DNA of 64,000 nt from Halomonas sp. SSL-5 (lineage in GTDB: Bacteria > Pseudomonadota > Gammaproteobacteria > Pseudomonadales > Halomonadaceae), in the NCBI RefSeq assembly GCF_030708455.1, contig NZ_JAUYWF010000003.1, positions 124,001 to 188,000 on the forward strand. Reading direction: 5' to 3'. A program made the translations under genes and the position numbers. Below, piece after piece: positions 13,745-22,937 of the stretch (positions are counted from its first letter, which is position 1; every line of letters starts with the position of its first letter). The notes below the pieces were generated by a model that was not told the origin of the DNA, ran no database searches, and was given only the letters and a program-made list of their open reading frames with translations.

Positions 13745-15197
13745 TACCATCATCGTCATCGGCATCACCCTGACCTACCTGCTGGTGGTGTTGGCCGTGG
13801 GCCTGCGCGCTCGGGGCCAGGCGAGTTCGAACCTCGAGGGCTATGTGGCCGGTGGCCGCCACGTGGGCGTGGTGATCCTGTTCTTTATCCTCGGCGCCGA
13901 GATCTTCTCCGCCTTCGCCTTCCTGGGCACGCCGGGCTGGTCCTACCAGCACGGTGCGCCAGCGTTCTATATTCTCGCCTATCTCTCGCTGGTGCCGATC
14001 ACCATCTGGGCGCTGGGCCCGCGGGTGGCCAAGCTGGGCCGCGAGCGAGGCTACCTCACCCAGGGTGACATGATCGCCGACCACTACCGCAGCAAGCCCC
14101 TGGGCATGCTGGCCGGGGTGATCGGCGTGGTGGCGCTGGTGCCCTACCTGACCATCCAGATCGCCGGTGCCGGCCTGCTGTTCCAGGCCGCCACCGATGG
14201 GGCGGTGCCGTTCTGGCTGGGCGGCCTGCTGGCCTTCCTGGTGGTGGCGGCCTATGTCTTCGCCAGCGGCCTGAGCGGCATCGGCTGGACCAATCTGGTG
14301 CAGGGCGTGATGATGATCGCCATCGCCTGGTTCCTGGGCCTGGCCATCCCCGAGCGGCTCTACGGCGGGGTGGGGGAGATGTTTACCCAGCTCCAGCAGC
14401 AGGCGCCGGAGTACCTGACCATGCCCGGTGCCACCGGCATGGGCTGGGGCTACTTCAGCACCGCGGTGCTGGTCAGCGCCTTCGGTGGCGCCATGTGGCC
14501 GCACCTGTTCATGAAGTTCTACTCTGCCGACAGCGGCAAGACCCTGCGCAAGGTGAGCGTCTTCTATCCGCTCTACGCCTACCTGCTGGTGCCGCTGCTG
14601 TTCATCGGCTTCGCCGGCATCCTGGCCTTCGCCGAGGCGCCCCTGGAGCGTTCCGACACCGTGCTGCTGAAGATGGTGATGGATGTCGCCAACTTCTCGC
14701 CCTGGGTGATCGGCCTGATGCTCTCCGGTGCCCTGGCGGCGGCCATGTCCACCGGCGCCAACCTGGCCCACACCGCCGCCGTGGTGCTGGTGCGCGACGT
14801 GATGGGCCCCACCGTGATGAAGAACGCCAGCGACGAGGCCGCGGTGAGTGCCACTCGCTGGAGCGTGCTGGGGCTGTCGCTGCTGGCCTACTTGGTCGCG
14901 CTGCTCAACCCGGGCTCGCTGGTGATGATCCTGCTGACCGCCTACGGCCTGATCGTGCAGCTGTTCCCGATGGTGATCGGGGCGCTGTTCATGCCCCAGC
15001 TGCGGCGTGCCAGCGTGATGGCCGGCGCGCTGGTCGGTAGCCTCGCCTATGTGCTGATGGACTTCGTATGGAGCTCGCCGTTTGGCTGGCACGCCGGGGT
15101 CTGGGCGATCCTGTTGAACATTCTGGTTGTGGCGGCCTGGCAGCGCTTCGGGCGTGCCGACAGCGACGCGTCACTGACCCGCCCGGCAAGCCGCTGA
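13737..15197 (+). CDS. Sodium:solute symporter (SSS family)
   Basis: A 486-residue inner-membrane protein. I start it at the ATG at 13737 (MSDTIIVIGI); a GTG at 13728 is also in frame. About 13 hydrophobic segments are seen, with SSS signatures such as EGYVAGGRHVGVVILFFILG and ALAAAMSTGANLAHTAAVVL. It couples Na+ entry to uptake of an organic solute. The downstream amidohydrolase and porin suggest an N-acyl amino acid or a similar carboxylate as substrate; this is inference from context. Confidence 0.88.
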   Translation: MSDTIIVIGITLTYLLVVLAVGLRARGQASSNLEGYVAGGRHVGVVILFFILGAEIFSAFAFLGTPGWSYQHGAPAFYILAYLSLVPITIWALGPRVAKLGRERGYLTQGDMIADHYRSKPLGMLAGVIGVVALVPYLTIQIAGAGLLFQAATDGAVPFWLGGLLAFLVVAAYVFASGLSGIGWTNLVQGVMMIAIAWFLGLAIPERLYGGVGEMFTQLQQQAPEYLTMPGATGMGWGYFSTAVLVSAFGGAMWPHLFMKFYSADSGKTLRKVSVFYPLYAYLLVPLLFIGFAGILAFAEAPLERSDTVLLKMVMDVANFSPWVIGLMLSGALAAAMSTGANLAHTAAVVLVRDVMGPTVMKNASDEAAVSATRWSVLGLSLLAYLVALLNPGSLVMILLTAYGLIVQLFPMVIGALFMPQLRRASVMAGALVGSLAYVLMDFVWSSPFGWHAGVWAILLNILVVAAWQRFGRADSDASLTRPASR

Positions 15198-15214
15198 ACG
15201 GCAAGGAGCTCCGC

Positions 15215-16534
15215 ATGACGACTCACACCGATAGCTCCACGATCGATGACACCGGCAATGATCTCAAGGGCGCCATCGGCGCCCAGATGGAGGCCGCCTT
15301 CGATGACGTGCAGGCGCTCTATCGCCGGCTGCACCAGTATCCCGAGCTGCCGTTCCAGGAGCATGAGACCAGCGCTCGCCTCGCCGAGGCGCTGGAGACG
15401 CTGGGCTATGCGGTGACCCGCGGCGTGGGTGGCACTGGCGTGGTGGCCGTGCTGAAGAACGGCGATGGCCCCACGGTCATGCTGCGTGGCGATATGGATG
15501 CGCTGCCGATCAAGGAGGACACCGGCCTGGACTACGCCAGCACGCGGACGGCCGAGACCGAGGGCGGCACGGTGCCGCTGATGCACGCCTGCGGCCATGA
15601 CCTGCACAGCAGCTGCGTGGTCGGTGCCGCCGCGGTGATGGCGGGGCTCAAGGAGCGCTGGTCCGGCACCCTGATGCTGATCTGCCAGCCCGCCGAGGAG
15701 ATCTTCGGCGGCGCCCGGGCGATGCTCGATGACGGCCTCTACGACCGCTTCGGCCGCCCCGATGTGATCCTCGGCCAGCACAACATGCCGGCGCTGGCCG
15801 GCAGCGTCGGGCATCGTGCCGGCGGCACCATGGCCGCCTGCACCAACCTGGCGGTGACCATCCACGGCGCCGGCGGCCACGGCTCGATGCCGGCCCAGAC
15901 GGTGGACCCGGTGGTGATCGCCGCCCATGTGGTGACCCGGCTGCAGACCATCGTCTCCCGGGAGGTGCCGCCGGAGGAGACCGTGGTGGTCACGGTGGGC
16001 AAGCTCGCCGCCGGTACCCAGGCCAATATCATTCCCCACTCGGCGGAGCTCGAGATCAATATCCGCAGCTTCGACAACGCCCTGCACCGCCAGGTGGTGG
16101 CCTCCATCGAGCGCATCATCCGCGCCGAGTGCGAGGCGGGCCGCTCGCCCAAGCCCCCGGCGTTCCGGGTGCTCAACGAGACCATCGCCCTGCACAACCA
16201 CCCGGCGAGCGTGGAGCGGGTGCGCCGGGCCCATGCCGCCCAGTTCGGCGAGGAAAGCCTCTACGCCATGCCGCGCCTGAACGGCAGCGAGGACTTTCCC
16301 TTCTTCGGCAATGCCGAGGCGGGCGGCTTCGGCGGCGAGGATATTCCCTACGTCTACTGGTTCATCGGCGCCACCCCGGCCGAGCGCTGGGCCGAGACCC
16401 CGGGGGAGGGCGTGGCACAGAAGATGCGCCACCTGGAGATGCCCCACTCGCCCTACTACTTCCCGGGCAATGCGCTGACCATGCGCACCGGTATCGAGGC
16501 CATGGCGGCCGGGGCACTCGCCTACCTGGCCTGA
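15215..16534 (+). CDS. M20 family amidohydrolase
   Basis: A 439-residue protein with AAGGAG six bases before the ATG. Metal and catalytic motifs of the M20D subfamily are clear: MLRGDMDALPI, LMHACGHDLHSSCVVGAA, ICQPAEEIFGGA, ILGQHNMPAL and NGSEDFPFFG. The domain between about residues 190 and 300 is the lid/dimerisation domain. Relatives are hippurate hydrolase, N-acyl-amino acid hydrolase and IAA-amino acid hydrolase. There is no signal peptide, so it acts in the cytoplasm on what the symporter brings in. Same operon as the symporter and porin. Confidence 0.9.
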   Translation: MTTHTDSSTIDDTGNDLKGAIGAQMEAAFDDVQALYRRLHQYPELPFQEHETSARLAEALETLGYAVTRGVGGTGVVAVLKNGDGPTVMLRGDMDALPIKEDTGLDYASTRTAETEGGTVPLMHACGHDLHSSCVVGAAAVMAGLKERWSGTLMLICQPAEEIFGGARAMLDDGLYDRFGRPDVILGQHNMPALAGSVGHRAGGTMAACTNLAVTIHGAGGHGSMPAQTVDPVVIAAHVVTRLQTIVSREVPPEETVVVTVGKLAAGTQANIIPHSAELEINIRSFDNALHRQVVASIERIIRAECEAGRSPKPPAFRVLNETIALHNHPASVERVRRAHAAQFGEESLYAMPRLNGSEDFPFFGNAEAGGFGGEDIPYVYWFIGATPAERWAETPGEGVAQKMRHLEMPHSPYYFPGNALTMRTGIEAMAAGALAYLA

Positions 16535-16642
16535 CCTCTCACGATCCTTGCTTGATCAACGCCGCCCTGCTCACACGCAGGGCCGGCCACCCGCGTGCCC
16601 AAGAAACAAAATCCACAACCAACATACGCAAAAGAGATCACC

Positions 16643-17947
16643 ATGACCCGACCCACCCTGGCAGGCGCCGCCCTGCTGCTGTCCCTCTCCCCGTCACTCG
16701 TTTTCGCCGCCGGCTTCACCGAAGATGGCCAGACCCAGCTGCAGTACCGCCAGTACTACTGGAACGAAGACCCGGGAACCGGTGTGGGGCCGACCCGTGA
16801 CGAGTGGGTGCATGCCCTGCGGCTCGACTACACCTCCGGCTTCTATCGCGACATCATTGGTTTCGACCTGGGGGTGGGGGTCGCGGATGCCTTGAACGTG
16901 GGCAGCGAGGCCAACAACGTCAGCAACCTTTCCACCGACGACGATCTCCAGGATCCGGATGCCATCGCCAAGCCGACCACGGCCTACCTGAAGCTGCGCT
17001 TCGGCGACGAGGGCAATCGGCTGCGCCTGGGCTGGGGCAAGAAGGTACGCGACTATCGCCTCTACGCCGACAACACCTCGCGCATCCTGCCCGCTGCCTC
17101 GGTCGGCTTCGATGCGGCCTACGACTTCCGCGACCTGTCGCTCTATGCGGCACGCATCGAGCGCTTCAGTCCCCGCGACGAATCCGGCTGGGGCGATGAC
17201 CTGCGCACCTTCGATGGCCAGGCCATCGACAGCGTCGACCTGGCCGGGCTGAGCTATACATTGCCGGGCGAACTGAAGGCCGAGGCCGAGTACCTGTCGG
17301 CGAAGGATTACCTCGACGAGGCGTTTGTGCGCCTAAGCCGGGACTTTGCCGTCACGCAGGATGCGACCCTGGCGGTGGGCCTGGCCCATACCCGGCAGAG
17401 CGATGGGGGTAACCTGTTCGAGGAGCAGGGGGTGCCCGGTGTCTACTCGGCAGATGCCGAACATGACTCGCGCTCCAACGAGCTGTCGCTGACCTGGCGT
17501 CAAGCCCCCGGCTATGTGGGCGTGGCTTACTCCAAGGTGCTGGGCGATAACTTCGACCGCGTGCTGTTCGACCGGGATTACGGCACCTGGGACAGTGCCG
17601 CCGACAACTTCTACCGCTTCGGCCTGGGAGGCGAGGCGATGTGGAAGGTCAGCGCCGGCCTGGACCTGAGCACGCTGGGCGTCGAGGGACTGCGCTGGGA
17701 TGGTTACTACGCTCACTCCGATGAGGCAGACGGCTACACCGGGTTCTCGCGCAGCGAGCTGCTGAGCTTTCTGCAGTACCGCTTTCAGGGCCCCCTGGAC
17801 GGGCTGTCACTGGCCTGGCTGCACGTCAACTTCGAGACCGAGGGCGAGCCCCGCCCGGGCAGCAATAAGCAGTTGAATCTGAGCCCGGCCGGCTTCATCA
17901 CGCATGATGTCGATCGGCTCTATGTGACGTACACCTACAGCTTCTAG
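16643..17947 (+). CDS. OprD-like outer membrane porin
   Basis: A 434-residue protein starting at the ATG at 16643 with AAAGAGAT upstream. It has a signal peptide (MTRPTLAGAALLLSLSPSLV, cut after FAA), alternating beta-strand sequence, and a final aromatic YTYSF as recognised by the Bam machinery. FYRDIIGFDLGVGVADAL is the OprD-family N-terminal motif. OprD porins admit small carboxylates and amino acids. As the last gene of the operon it would supply outer-membrane entry for the symporter's substrate. Confidence 0.85.
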   Translation: MTRPTLAGAALLLSLSPSLVFAAGFTEDGQTQLQYRQYYWNEDPGTGVGPTRDEWVHALRLDYTSGFYRDIIGFDLGVGVADALNVGSEANNVSNLSTDDDLQDPDAIAKPTTAYLKLRFGDEGNRLRLGWGKKVRDYRLYADNTSRILPAASVGFDAAYDFRDLSLYAARIERFSPRDESGWGDDLRTFDGQAIDSVDLAGLSYTLPGELKAEAEYLSAKDYLDEAFVRLSRDFAVTQDATLAVGLAHTRQSDGGNLFEEQGVPGVYSADAEHDSRSNELSLTWRQAPGYVGVAYSKVLGDNFDRVLFDRDYGTWDSAADNFYRFGLGGEAMWKVSAGLDLSTLGVEGLRWDGYYAHSDEADGYTGFSRSELLSFLQYRFQGPLDGLSLAWLHVNFETEGEPRPGSNKQLNLSPAGFITHDVDRLYVTYTYSF

Positions 17948-17991
17948 CCCGCCGGGCACTCGCCCCGGCTGCTACTACTCCATCACAATGA

Positions 17992-18022
17992 AAGGGCGGA
18001 CACTTGGCAAGTGTCCGCCCTT
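17992..18022. terminator. Bidirectional terminator between porin gene and sdaA
   Basis: AAGGGCGGACACTT and AAGTGTCCGCCCTT form a perfect 14-bp stem with a GGC loop, lying between the converging porin and sdaA genes. Confidence 0.85.
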
Positions 18023-18043
18023 CGCTGGCCTTGGCTTACCGAC

Positions 18044-19423
18044 TCAACACTCGATGGCGTTCACGGCCAGCCCGCCCGTCGAGGTCTCCTTGTACTTCGC
18101 CTGCATGTCGGCGCCGGTGTCGCGCATGGTGCGGATCACCTTGTCCAGCGAGATGAAGTGCTCGCCGTCGCCGCGCAGCGCCATCTGGGTGGCGTTGATC
18201 GCCTTCACCGAGGCGATGGCGTTGCGCTCGATGCAGGGCACCTGGACGAGGCCGCCCACCGGGTCGCAGGTCAGCCCCAGGTTGTGCTCCAGGCCGATCT
18301 CGGCGGCGTTCTCCACCTGGTCGATGGTGCCGCCCATCACCTCGGTGAGGCCGGCGGCGGCCATGGCGCAGGCGGAGCCCACCTCGCCCTGGCAGCCCAC
18401 CTCGGCGCCGGAGATGGAGGCGTTCTTCTTGCACAGGATGCCCACGGCGCCGGCGGTGAGCAGGAAGTTCACCACGTCGCGCTCGCCGGCCCCGGTCTGG
18501 AACTGCATGTAGTACTGCAGTACCGCCGGGATGATGCCCGCGGCGCCGTTGGTGGGCGCGGTGACCATGCGCCCGCCGGCGGCGTTCTCCTCGTTGACCG
18601 CCAGGGCATAGAGATTGACCCAGTCCATGGCCGACATGGTGGAGGCGATCAGCGAATGATCGTCCTTGCTGGCCAGCATGTGCCGGTAGAGAGTCTTGGC
18701 ACGGCGCTTGACGTTGAGTCCGCCGGGCAGGATGCCCTCGGCCTCCATGCCCTTCTTGACGCAGGCCTGCATGGCGCGCCAGATGCCGGCGAGGCCCTCG
18801 CGGATCTCGTCCTCGCTGCGCCACGCCTTCTCGTTCTCCAGCATCAGCTCGCTGATGCGCAGGTCGTGGGCGCGACACAGCCGCAGCAGTTCCTCGGCGC
18901 TGTTGAAGTCATAGGGCAGCTGGGTGGTGTCCGCATCCAGCGAGCCGGCGGCGGCCTGGGCCTCGTCGATGACGAAGCCGCCGCCCACCGAGTAGTAGGT
19001 GTTGCGGTGAAGCTCCTCGCTATGGCCGTGGGCGATCAGGCGCATGGCGTTGGGGTGGTGGGGCAGGCTTTCCTCGAGCAGCTGCATGTCGCGGGCCCAG
19101 ATGAAGGGCACGCTGTGACGGCCATCCAGACGCAGCGCCTGGGCCTCCTGCAGCTCCTCGATGGAGGGGGCGATGATGTCCGGATCGATGCGATCCGGAC
19201 GCTCGCCCATCAGCCCCATGATCACGGCGTGGTCGGTGCCGTGGCCGATGCCGGTGGCGGAGAGCGAACCGTAGAGCTGCACCTCGACCCGCGCCACACG
19301 GGTCAGCAGGTCACGCTCCTTGAGCTCGCCGACGAAGTCGTAGGCGGCCCGCATCGGGCCCACGGTGTGGGAGCTGGAGGGCCCCACGCCGATCTTGAAC
19401 AGGTCGAAGACGCTGATGGACAT
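18044..19423 (-). CDS. sdaA: L-serine dehydratase, single-chain iron-sulfur type
   Basis: A 459-residue protein converting L-serine to pyruvate and ammonia. The N-terminal beta domain has [21 protein letters not shown]; the alpha domain has [20 protein letters not shown] and the cysteines for the [4Fe-4S] cluster in [19 protein letters not shown] and [19 protein letters not shown]. Length equals E. coli SdaA. It lies 37 bp downstream of sstT on the same strand, so serine import and breakdown are probably co-transcribed. Confidence 0.97.
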   Translation of the reverse strand: MSISVFDLFKIGVGPSSSHTVGPMRAAYDFVGELKERDLLTRVARVEVQLYGSLSATGIGHGTDHAVIMGLMGERPDRIDPDIIAPSIEELQEAQALRLDGRHSVPFIWARDMQLLEESLPHHPNAMRLIAHGHSEELHRNTYYSVGGGFVIDEAQAAAGSLDADTTQLPYDFNSAEELLRLCRAHDLRISELMLENEKAWRSEDEIREGLAGIWRAMQACVKKGMEAEGILPGGLNVKRRAKTLYRHMLASKDDHSLIASTMSAMDWVNLYALAVNEENAAGGRMVTAPTNGAAGIIPAVLQYYMQFQTGAGERDVVNFLLTAGAVGILCKKNASISGAEVGCQGEVGSACAMAAAGLTEVMGGTIDQVENAAEIGLEHNLGLTCDPVGGLVQVPCIERNAIASVKAINATQMALRGDGEHFISLDKVIRTMRDTGADMQAKYKETSTGGLAVNAIEC

Positions 19424-19460
19424 GGTCGTGAACCTCTTTTGTTGTCGTGGCGACTCGGTG

Positions 19461-20699
19461 TTACTGCGTCACGGTTCGCGCCTGCCGCCCCTCGGCGGCG
19501 CGGCAGGCGGCCGCGGTAAACAGCACGTCGGTGGAGGAGTTGAGCGCCGTCTCGGTGGAGTCCTGGACCACGCTGATCACGAAGCCGATCGCTACCACCT
19601 GCATGGCCACGTCGGTGGAGATGCCGAACAGGCTGGCGGCCATGGGGATCAGCAGCAGCGAGCCGCCGGCCACACCCGAGACGCCGCAGGCGGCAAGCGC
19701 CGAGACCACGCACAGCAGCAGCGCGGTGGGGAAGTCCACCGCGATGCCCAGGGTGTTGGCGGCGGCCAGGGTGATCACCGAGATGGTGATCGCCGCGCCG
19801 GCCATGTTGACGGTGGCGCCCAGCGGGATGGAGATAGCATAGGTATCGGGATCCAGGTCGAGCTTCTCGCACAGCGCCATGTTGACCGGGATATTGGCCG
19901 CCGAGCTGCGCGTGAAGAAGGCGGTGATGGCGCTGCCGCGCAGGCAGGTGAAGACCAGCGGGTAGGGGTTACGGCGGGTCTGCCAGAAGACGATCAGCGG
20001 GTTGGTGACCAGCGCCACGAACAGCATGCAGCCGACGATCACGCCGAGCAGCTGGCCATACTCGAGCAGCGCCCCCAGGCCGGCCTGGGCCAGGGTATTG
20101 GCGACCAGGCCGAAGATGCCCAGCGGGGCGAAGCGGATGACCACGCGAACGATGCCGGAGATCGCCTCGGAGAGGTCGTTGAGCGCGCCGCGGGTGGCCT
20201 CGCCGGCGTGGCGCAGCATCATGCCGAGGCCGATGGCCCAGGCCAGGATGGCGATGAAGTTGGCCTCCATCAGCGCGGTGACCGGGTTGGCCACGGCATT
20301 GAGCAGCAGGTTGCGCAGGATCTCGATGATGCCGCCCGGCGGGTTGCCACTGACCTCGGGCATGTCCAGCGTCAGGGTGGTAGGCAGGGCGAAGCTGGCC
20401 ACCACCGCGACCAGTGCCGCCACCAGGGTGCCGATCACGTAGAGGATCAGCACGCCGCGGATATGGGTGGGTTGCCCCTTGCGGTGGCCGGCGATGGCCG
20501 CCGCTACCAGCACGAATACCAGGATCGGCGCCACGGCCTTGAGGGCCGAGACGAACAGCTCGCCGAGCAGCGAGAACGAGGCGGCGAGGTCGGGAGACAC
20601 CACGGCGAGCAGGATGCCGCAGGCAATGCCGATGGCGATCTGGGTGATCAGGCCCAGGCGCAGCAGCGGGCTGAAGAGGGATTTTAGCGTAGAAGTCAT
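19461..20699 (-). CDS. sstT: Serine/threonine:sodium symporter
   Basis: A 412-residue DAACS-family membrane protein. Family motifs include [20 protein letters not shown] and [20 protein letters not shown], which matches SstT closely. It imports serine and threonine with Na+. The next gene on the strand is sdaA, so the pair forms a serine uptake-deamination unit, fitting for a halophile with a sodium gradient. Confidence 0.95.
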   Translation of the reverse strand: MTSTLKSLFSPLLRLGLITQIAIGIACGILLAVVSPDLAASFSLLGELFVSALKAVAPILVFVLVAAAIAGHRKGQPTHIRGVLILYVIGTLVAALVAVVASFALPTTLTLDMPEVSGNPPGGIIEILRNLLLNAVANPVTALMEANFIAILAWAIGLGMMLRHAGEATRGALNDLSEAISGIVRVVIRFAPLGIFGLVANTLAQAGLGALLEYGQLLGVIVGCMLFVALVTNPLIVFWQTRRNPYPLVFTCLRGSAITAFFTRSSAANIPVNMALCEKLDLDPDTYAISIPLGATVNMAGAAITISVITLAAANTLGIAVDFPTALLLCVVSALAACGVSGVAGGSLLLIPMAASLFGISTDVAMQVVAIGFVISVVQDSTETALNSSTDVLFTAAACRAAEGRQARTVTQ

Positions 20700-20820
20700 C
20701 GAGGATCTCTCGGTGGTTGGGTGCTTGCAGGATTGTTGTGTTGTCGGGCCGGATCAGGCGGCCCTGGCCTTGCAGACCCGCCCCGGCGAGGTAGCGCCAG
20801 GGTGGGCTTCGGTCTTGCGT

Positions 20821-20847
20821 CGCCGCGGGAGGAATTGACCCGCGGCG
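20821..20847. other. Hairpin in the gcvT-sstT gap
   Basis: CGCCGCGGG (20821-20829) and CCCGCGGCG (20839-20847) form a 9-bp stem with a 9-nt loop in the 229-bp gap. It may end the gcvT transcript. I looked here for a glycine riboswitch and found none. Confidence 0.5.
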
Positions 20848-20928
20848 GTGACTTCACCAGCCGCGGCAACCCGCGTCAGTCAGCGGCCCGCGGCAATCAG
20901 TTGCCGTGCCGATCATTTCCCACGCTGT

Positions 20929-22044
20929 TCATTTCCCACGGTAGTAGCCAGGGGCGACGAAGGGGGTCTTGCTGACGGTCATCGGCAGGTGCTTGCCGCG
21001 CACCTCGGCGTAGACGGTGGTACCCACTTCGGCGTGCTCGAGGGTCACATAGCCCATGGCCACCGGCTTGCCCACGCTGGGGCCGAAACCGCCGGAGGTC
21101 ACCGCACCGATGGTGTTGCCCTCGGCGTCGAGCAGCGGGGCACCCTCGCGTACCGGAGCGCGCCCCTCGCCGAGCAGGCCGACCCGCTTGCGGGTATGGT
21201 CCTTGGCCTCGACCTGGTGGAGGATCGCCTCGGCACCCGGGAAGCCGCCGGGGCGCTCGCCACCATTGCGGCGAGGCTTGCCGATGGCCCAGATCAGTCC
21301 GGCCTCCACCGGCAGGGTGGTGGTATCGATATCGTGCCCGTAGAGGCACAGGCCGGCCTCCAGGCGCAGGGAGTCACGGGCACCCAGGCCGATCGCCTCG
21401 ACCTCCGGCTCCGCCAGCAGGCGGCGTGCCAGGGCCTCGGTCTGCTCGGCGGCCACCGAGATCTCGAAGCCATCCTCGCCGGTGTAGCCGCTGCGGCTGA
21501 CCCACACCGGAATGCCGTCGATCTCGAAGTGGCCATGCTGCATGAAGACCATCTCGGTGGCTTCCGGGCACAGCCGCTTCATCATCTCGGCGGTCTGCGG
21601 GCCCTGGATGGCGATCAGGCCACGATCCAGCTCCTCGATCTCGTGCCCGGCGGGCAGGTTGGCGCGCAGGTGGGCGATGTCCTGGTCCCGGCAGGCGGCG
21701 TTGACCACCAGATAGAGGTGGTCGCCGGCGTTGACCACCATCAGGTCATCGAGGATGCCACCCGCCTCATTGGTGAAGATGGCGTAGCGCTGCATGCCCT
21801 CGGCTAGGCCGACGATATCCGCGGGCACCAGGGTCTCCAGCGCCTCGGCCGGGGAGGGGCCGCGCAGCAGCAGCTGCCCCATGTGCGAGACGTCGAACAG
21901 CCCGCTGGCCGTGCGCGTGTGCTCATGCTCCTTCTTCACGCCCAGCGGGTATTGCACCGGCATCTCGTAGCCGGCGAAGGGCACCAGCTTGGCGCCGAGT
22001 TCGGCGTGCAGGTCATGCAGAGGGGTTTGCTTCAGCTCGCTCAT
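20929..22044 (-). CDS. gcvT: Glycine cleavage system T protein (aminomethyltransferase)
   Basis: A 371-residue protein. The start is placed at the ATG at 22044 (MSELKQTPLHDLHAELG) because GGAGG lies five bases upstream; an in-frame start at 22098 adds an unlikely tail. Conserved segments are LFDVSHMGQL, DDLMVVNAGDHLYLVVNAAC and SRSGYTGEDGFEI. It transfers the methylene group from H-protein to tetrahydrofolate. gcvH and gcvP are not next to it in this window; its neighbours are instead serine genes, metabolically linked through 5,10-methylene-THF. Confidence 0.96.
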   Translation of the reverse strand: MSELKQTPLHDLHAELGAKLVPFAGYEMPVQYPLGVKKEHEHTRTASGLFDVSHMGQLLLRGPSPAEALETLVPADIVGLAEGMQRYAIFTNEAGGILDDLMVVNAGDHLYLVVNAACRDQDIAHLRANLPAGHEIEELDRGLIAIQGPQTAEMMKRLCPEATEMVFMQHGHFEIDGIPVWVSRSGYTGEDGFEISVAAEQTEALARRLLAEPEVEAIGLGARDSLRLEAGLCLYGHDIDTTTLPVEAGLIWAIGKPRRNGGERPGGFPGAEAILHQVEAKDHTRKRVGLLGEGRAPVREGAPLLDAEGNTIGAVTSGGFGPSVGKPVAMGYVTLEHAEVGTTVYAEVRGKHLPMTVSKTPFVAPGYYRGK

Positions 22045-22127
22045 GGGGGCCTCCGGGATCAGGGAAAACGAAGCGGCATGTCTCAAGCATAGCGACATCT
22101 TTCGACATGATGCCTTGAGTGAACGAA

Positions 22128-22143
22128 GTTTCCAATAGGAAAC
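22128..22143. promoter_or_regulatory. Palindromic operator candidate upstream of gcvT, site 1
   Basis: GTTTCCAATAGGAAAC is a perfect 6-bp inverted repeat with a 4-bp spacer, about 85 bp before the gcvT start. A near-identical site lies at 22191-22204. Confidence 0.5.
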
Positions 22144-22190
22144 AGGTGGCCGCTACTCATCCATTGGTCCCGGGGAATGGCGGTCCTGTT

Positions 22191-22204
22191 TTTCCTATTG
22201 GAAA
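22191..22204. promoter_or_regulatory. Palindromic operator candidate upstream of gcvT, site 2
   Basis: TTTCCTATTGGAAA shares both arms with site 1. The centres are 62 bp apart, close to six helical turns. It overlaps the stop codon of the ydhR-like gene. Confidence 0.5.
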
Positions 22205-22509
22205 CCGGGCAGCGGGCCGCCGTTGATCGCCGAGAGTGCCTCGTTGGCCTCGAGGATCTGGGCCTCGATGCCGGCCACGCCCATGCCTTCCAGGCGAGCG
22301 GTGTGCATCCGCCGGTAGGCCTCGGCATCCTCGCGGGTGGCGAAGAGGTAGACGCCGCCGGCGCGTCCGGCCTGCTCGTCCTCGGTCCAGATCTTCCACA
22401 GCAGGCCGGGTTCGTCATTGATGGAGCGGGCCAGCGGCGTCATGGCCTCGACCATGGCCTCGCCGAAGGGGCCATCGAAGGGGAAGTGCACCTGGAGAAT
22501 AACGGCCAT
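22195..22509 (-). CDS. YdhR-like putative monooxygenase
   Basis: A 104-residue protein. Start at 22509 (MAVILQVHFPFDGPFGEAMV) with a GGAGG-type site upstream; the longer open frame to 22710 runs out of phase through the neighbouring gene. The layout closely follows E. coli YdhR, a small dimeric ferredoxin-like alpha+beta barrel of the monooxygenase family: LARSINDEPGLLWKIWTE, then AGGVYLFATREDAEAYRRMH. Substrate unknown. It lies 58 bp downstream of the 80-residue gene on the same strand. Confidence 0.85.
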   Translation of the reverse strand: MAVILQVHFPFDGPFGEAMVEAMTPLARSINDEPGLLWKIWTEDEQAGRAGGVYLFATREDAEAYRRMHTARLEGMGVAGIEAQILEANEALSAINGGPLPGFQ

Positions 22510-22567
22510 GGGGCCTCCTGTCGGTCGGGTAAGGGGTAAGGGGTAAGGGGGCACATCAGGGCGAGTC

Positions 22568-22810
22568 TCAGGCGAAGTCGGGGTCGTCGGTGCGGAAGAT
22601 CGACTCCTCCTCGCCGGGCAGGGTGACCGAGAATTCGCCGCCGCCCAGGTAGCTGACCGGGTGTCCCTCGCGGGTGCGCAGGGCGGGACCGCCGCTGACC
22701 GGGCCGGCATGGGTCAGTTCGCCGAGCTCCCTGACGCTGACCTGGATATCGATCATCACCTCGCGGCCCTGGTCGTCGAAGGCCATGATGGTGCGTTCGT
22801 GTTCGCTCAT
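22568..22810 (-). CDS. Small hypothetical protein
   Basis: An 80-residue acidic protein. The ATG at 22810 has GGAG eight bases upstream; a longer reading to 22852 lacks a site. Content is MSEHERTIMAFDDQGREVMI, a beta-rich middle with VSYLGGGEFSVTLPGEEES and the end FRTDDPDFA. It is probably co-transcribed with the ydhR-like gene. No family recognised. Confidence 0.65.
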   Translation of the reverse strand: MSEHERTIMAFDDQGREVMIDIQVSVRELGELTHAGPVSGGPALRTREGHPVSYLGGGEFSVTLPGEEESIFRTDDPDFA

Positions 22811-22885
22811 GGGGTTGGCTCCGGCTGGTAGGGTGGCCGTCAGTATCGGCATTTTCGGGCCGCGAGGCGAGTGGCCGAACGACGC

Positions 22886-22909
22886 GGGGCCTGCGCAAAG
22901 GCAGGCCCC
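22886..22909 (-). terminator. Hairpin terminator after the isocitrate dehydrogenase gene
   Basis: GGGGCCTGC (22886-22894) and GCAGGCCCC (22901-22909) form a 9-bp stem with a 6-nt loop, 28 bp after the end of the minus-strand gene. Confidence 0.7.
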
Positions 22910-22937
22910 GTTGGTGTCGAAGGCGACTGGGTGACGA

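Noticed and set aside
13689..15092. 467-codon minus-strand frame opposite the sodium symporter
   Set aside because: Antisense shadow of a long GC-rich membrane protein gene; no family features.
20700..20928. Glycine riboswitch
   Set aside because: The gap next to gcvT and sstT has a simple GC hairpin but none of the conserved glycine-aptamer segments on either strand.
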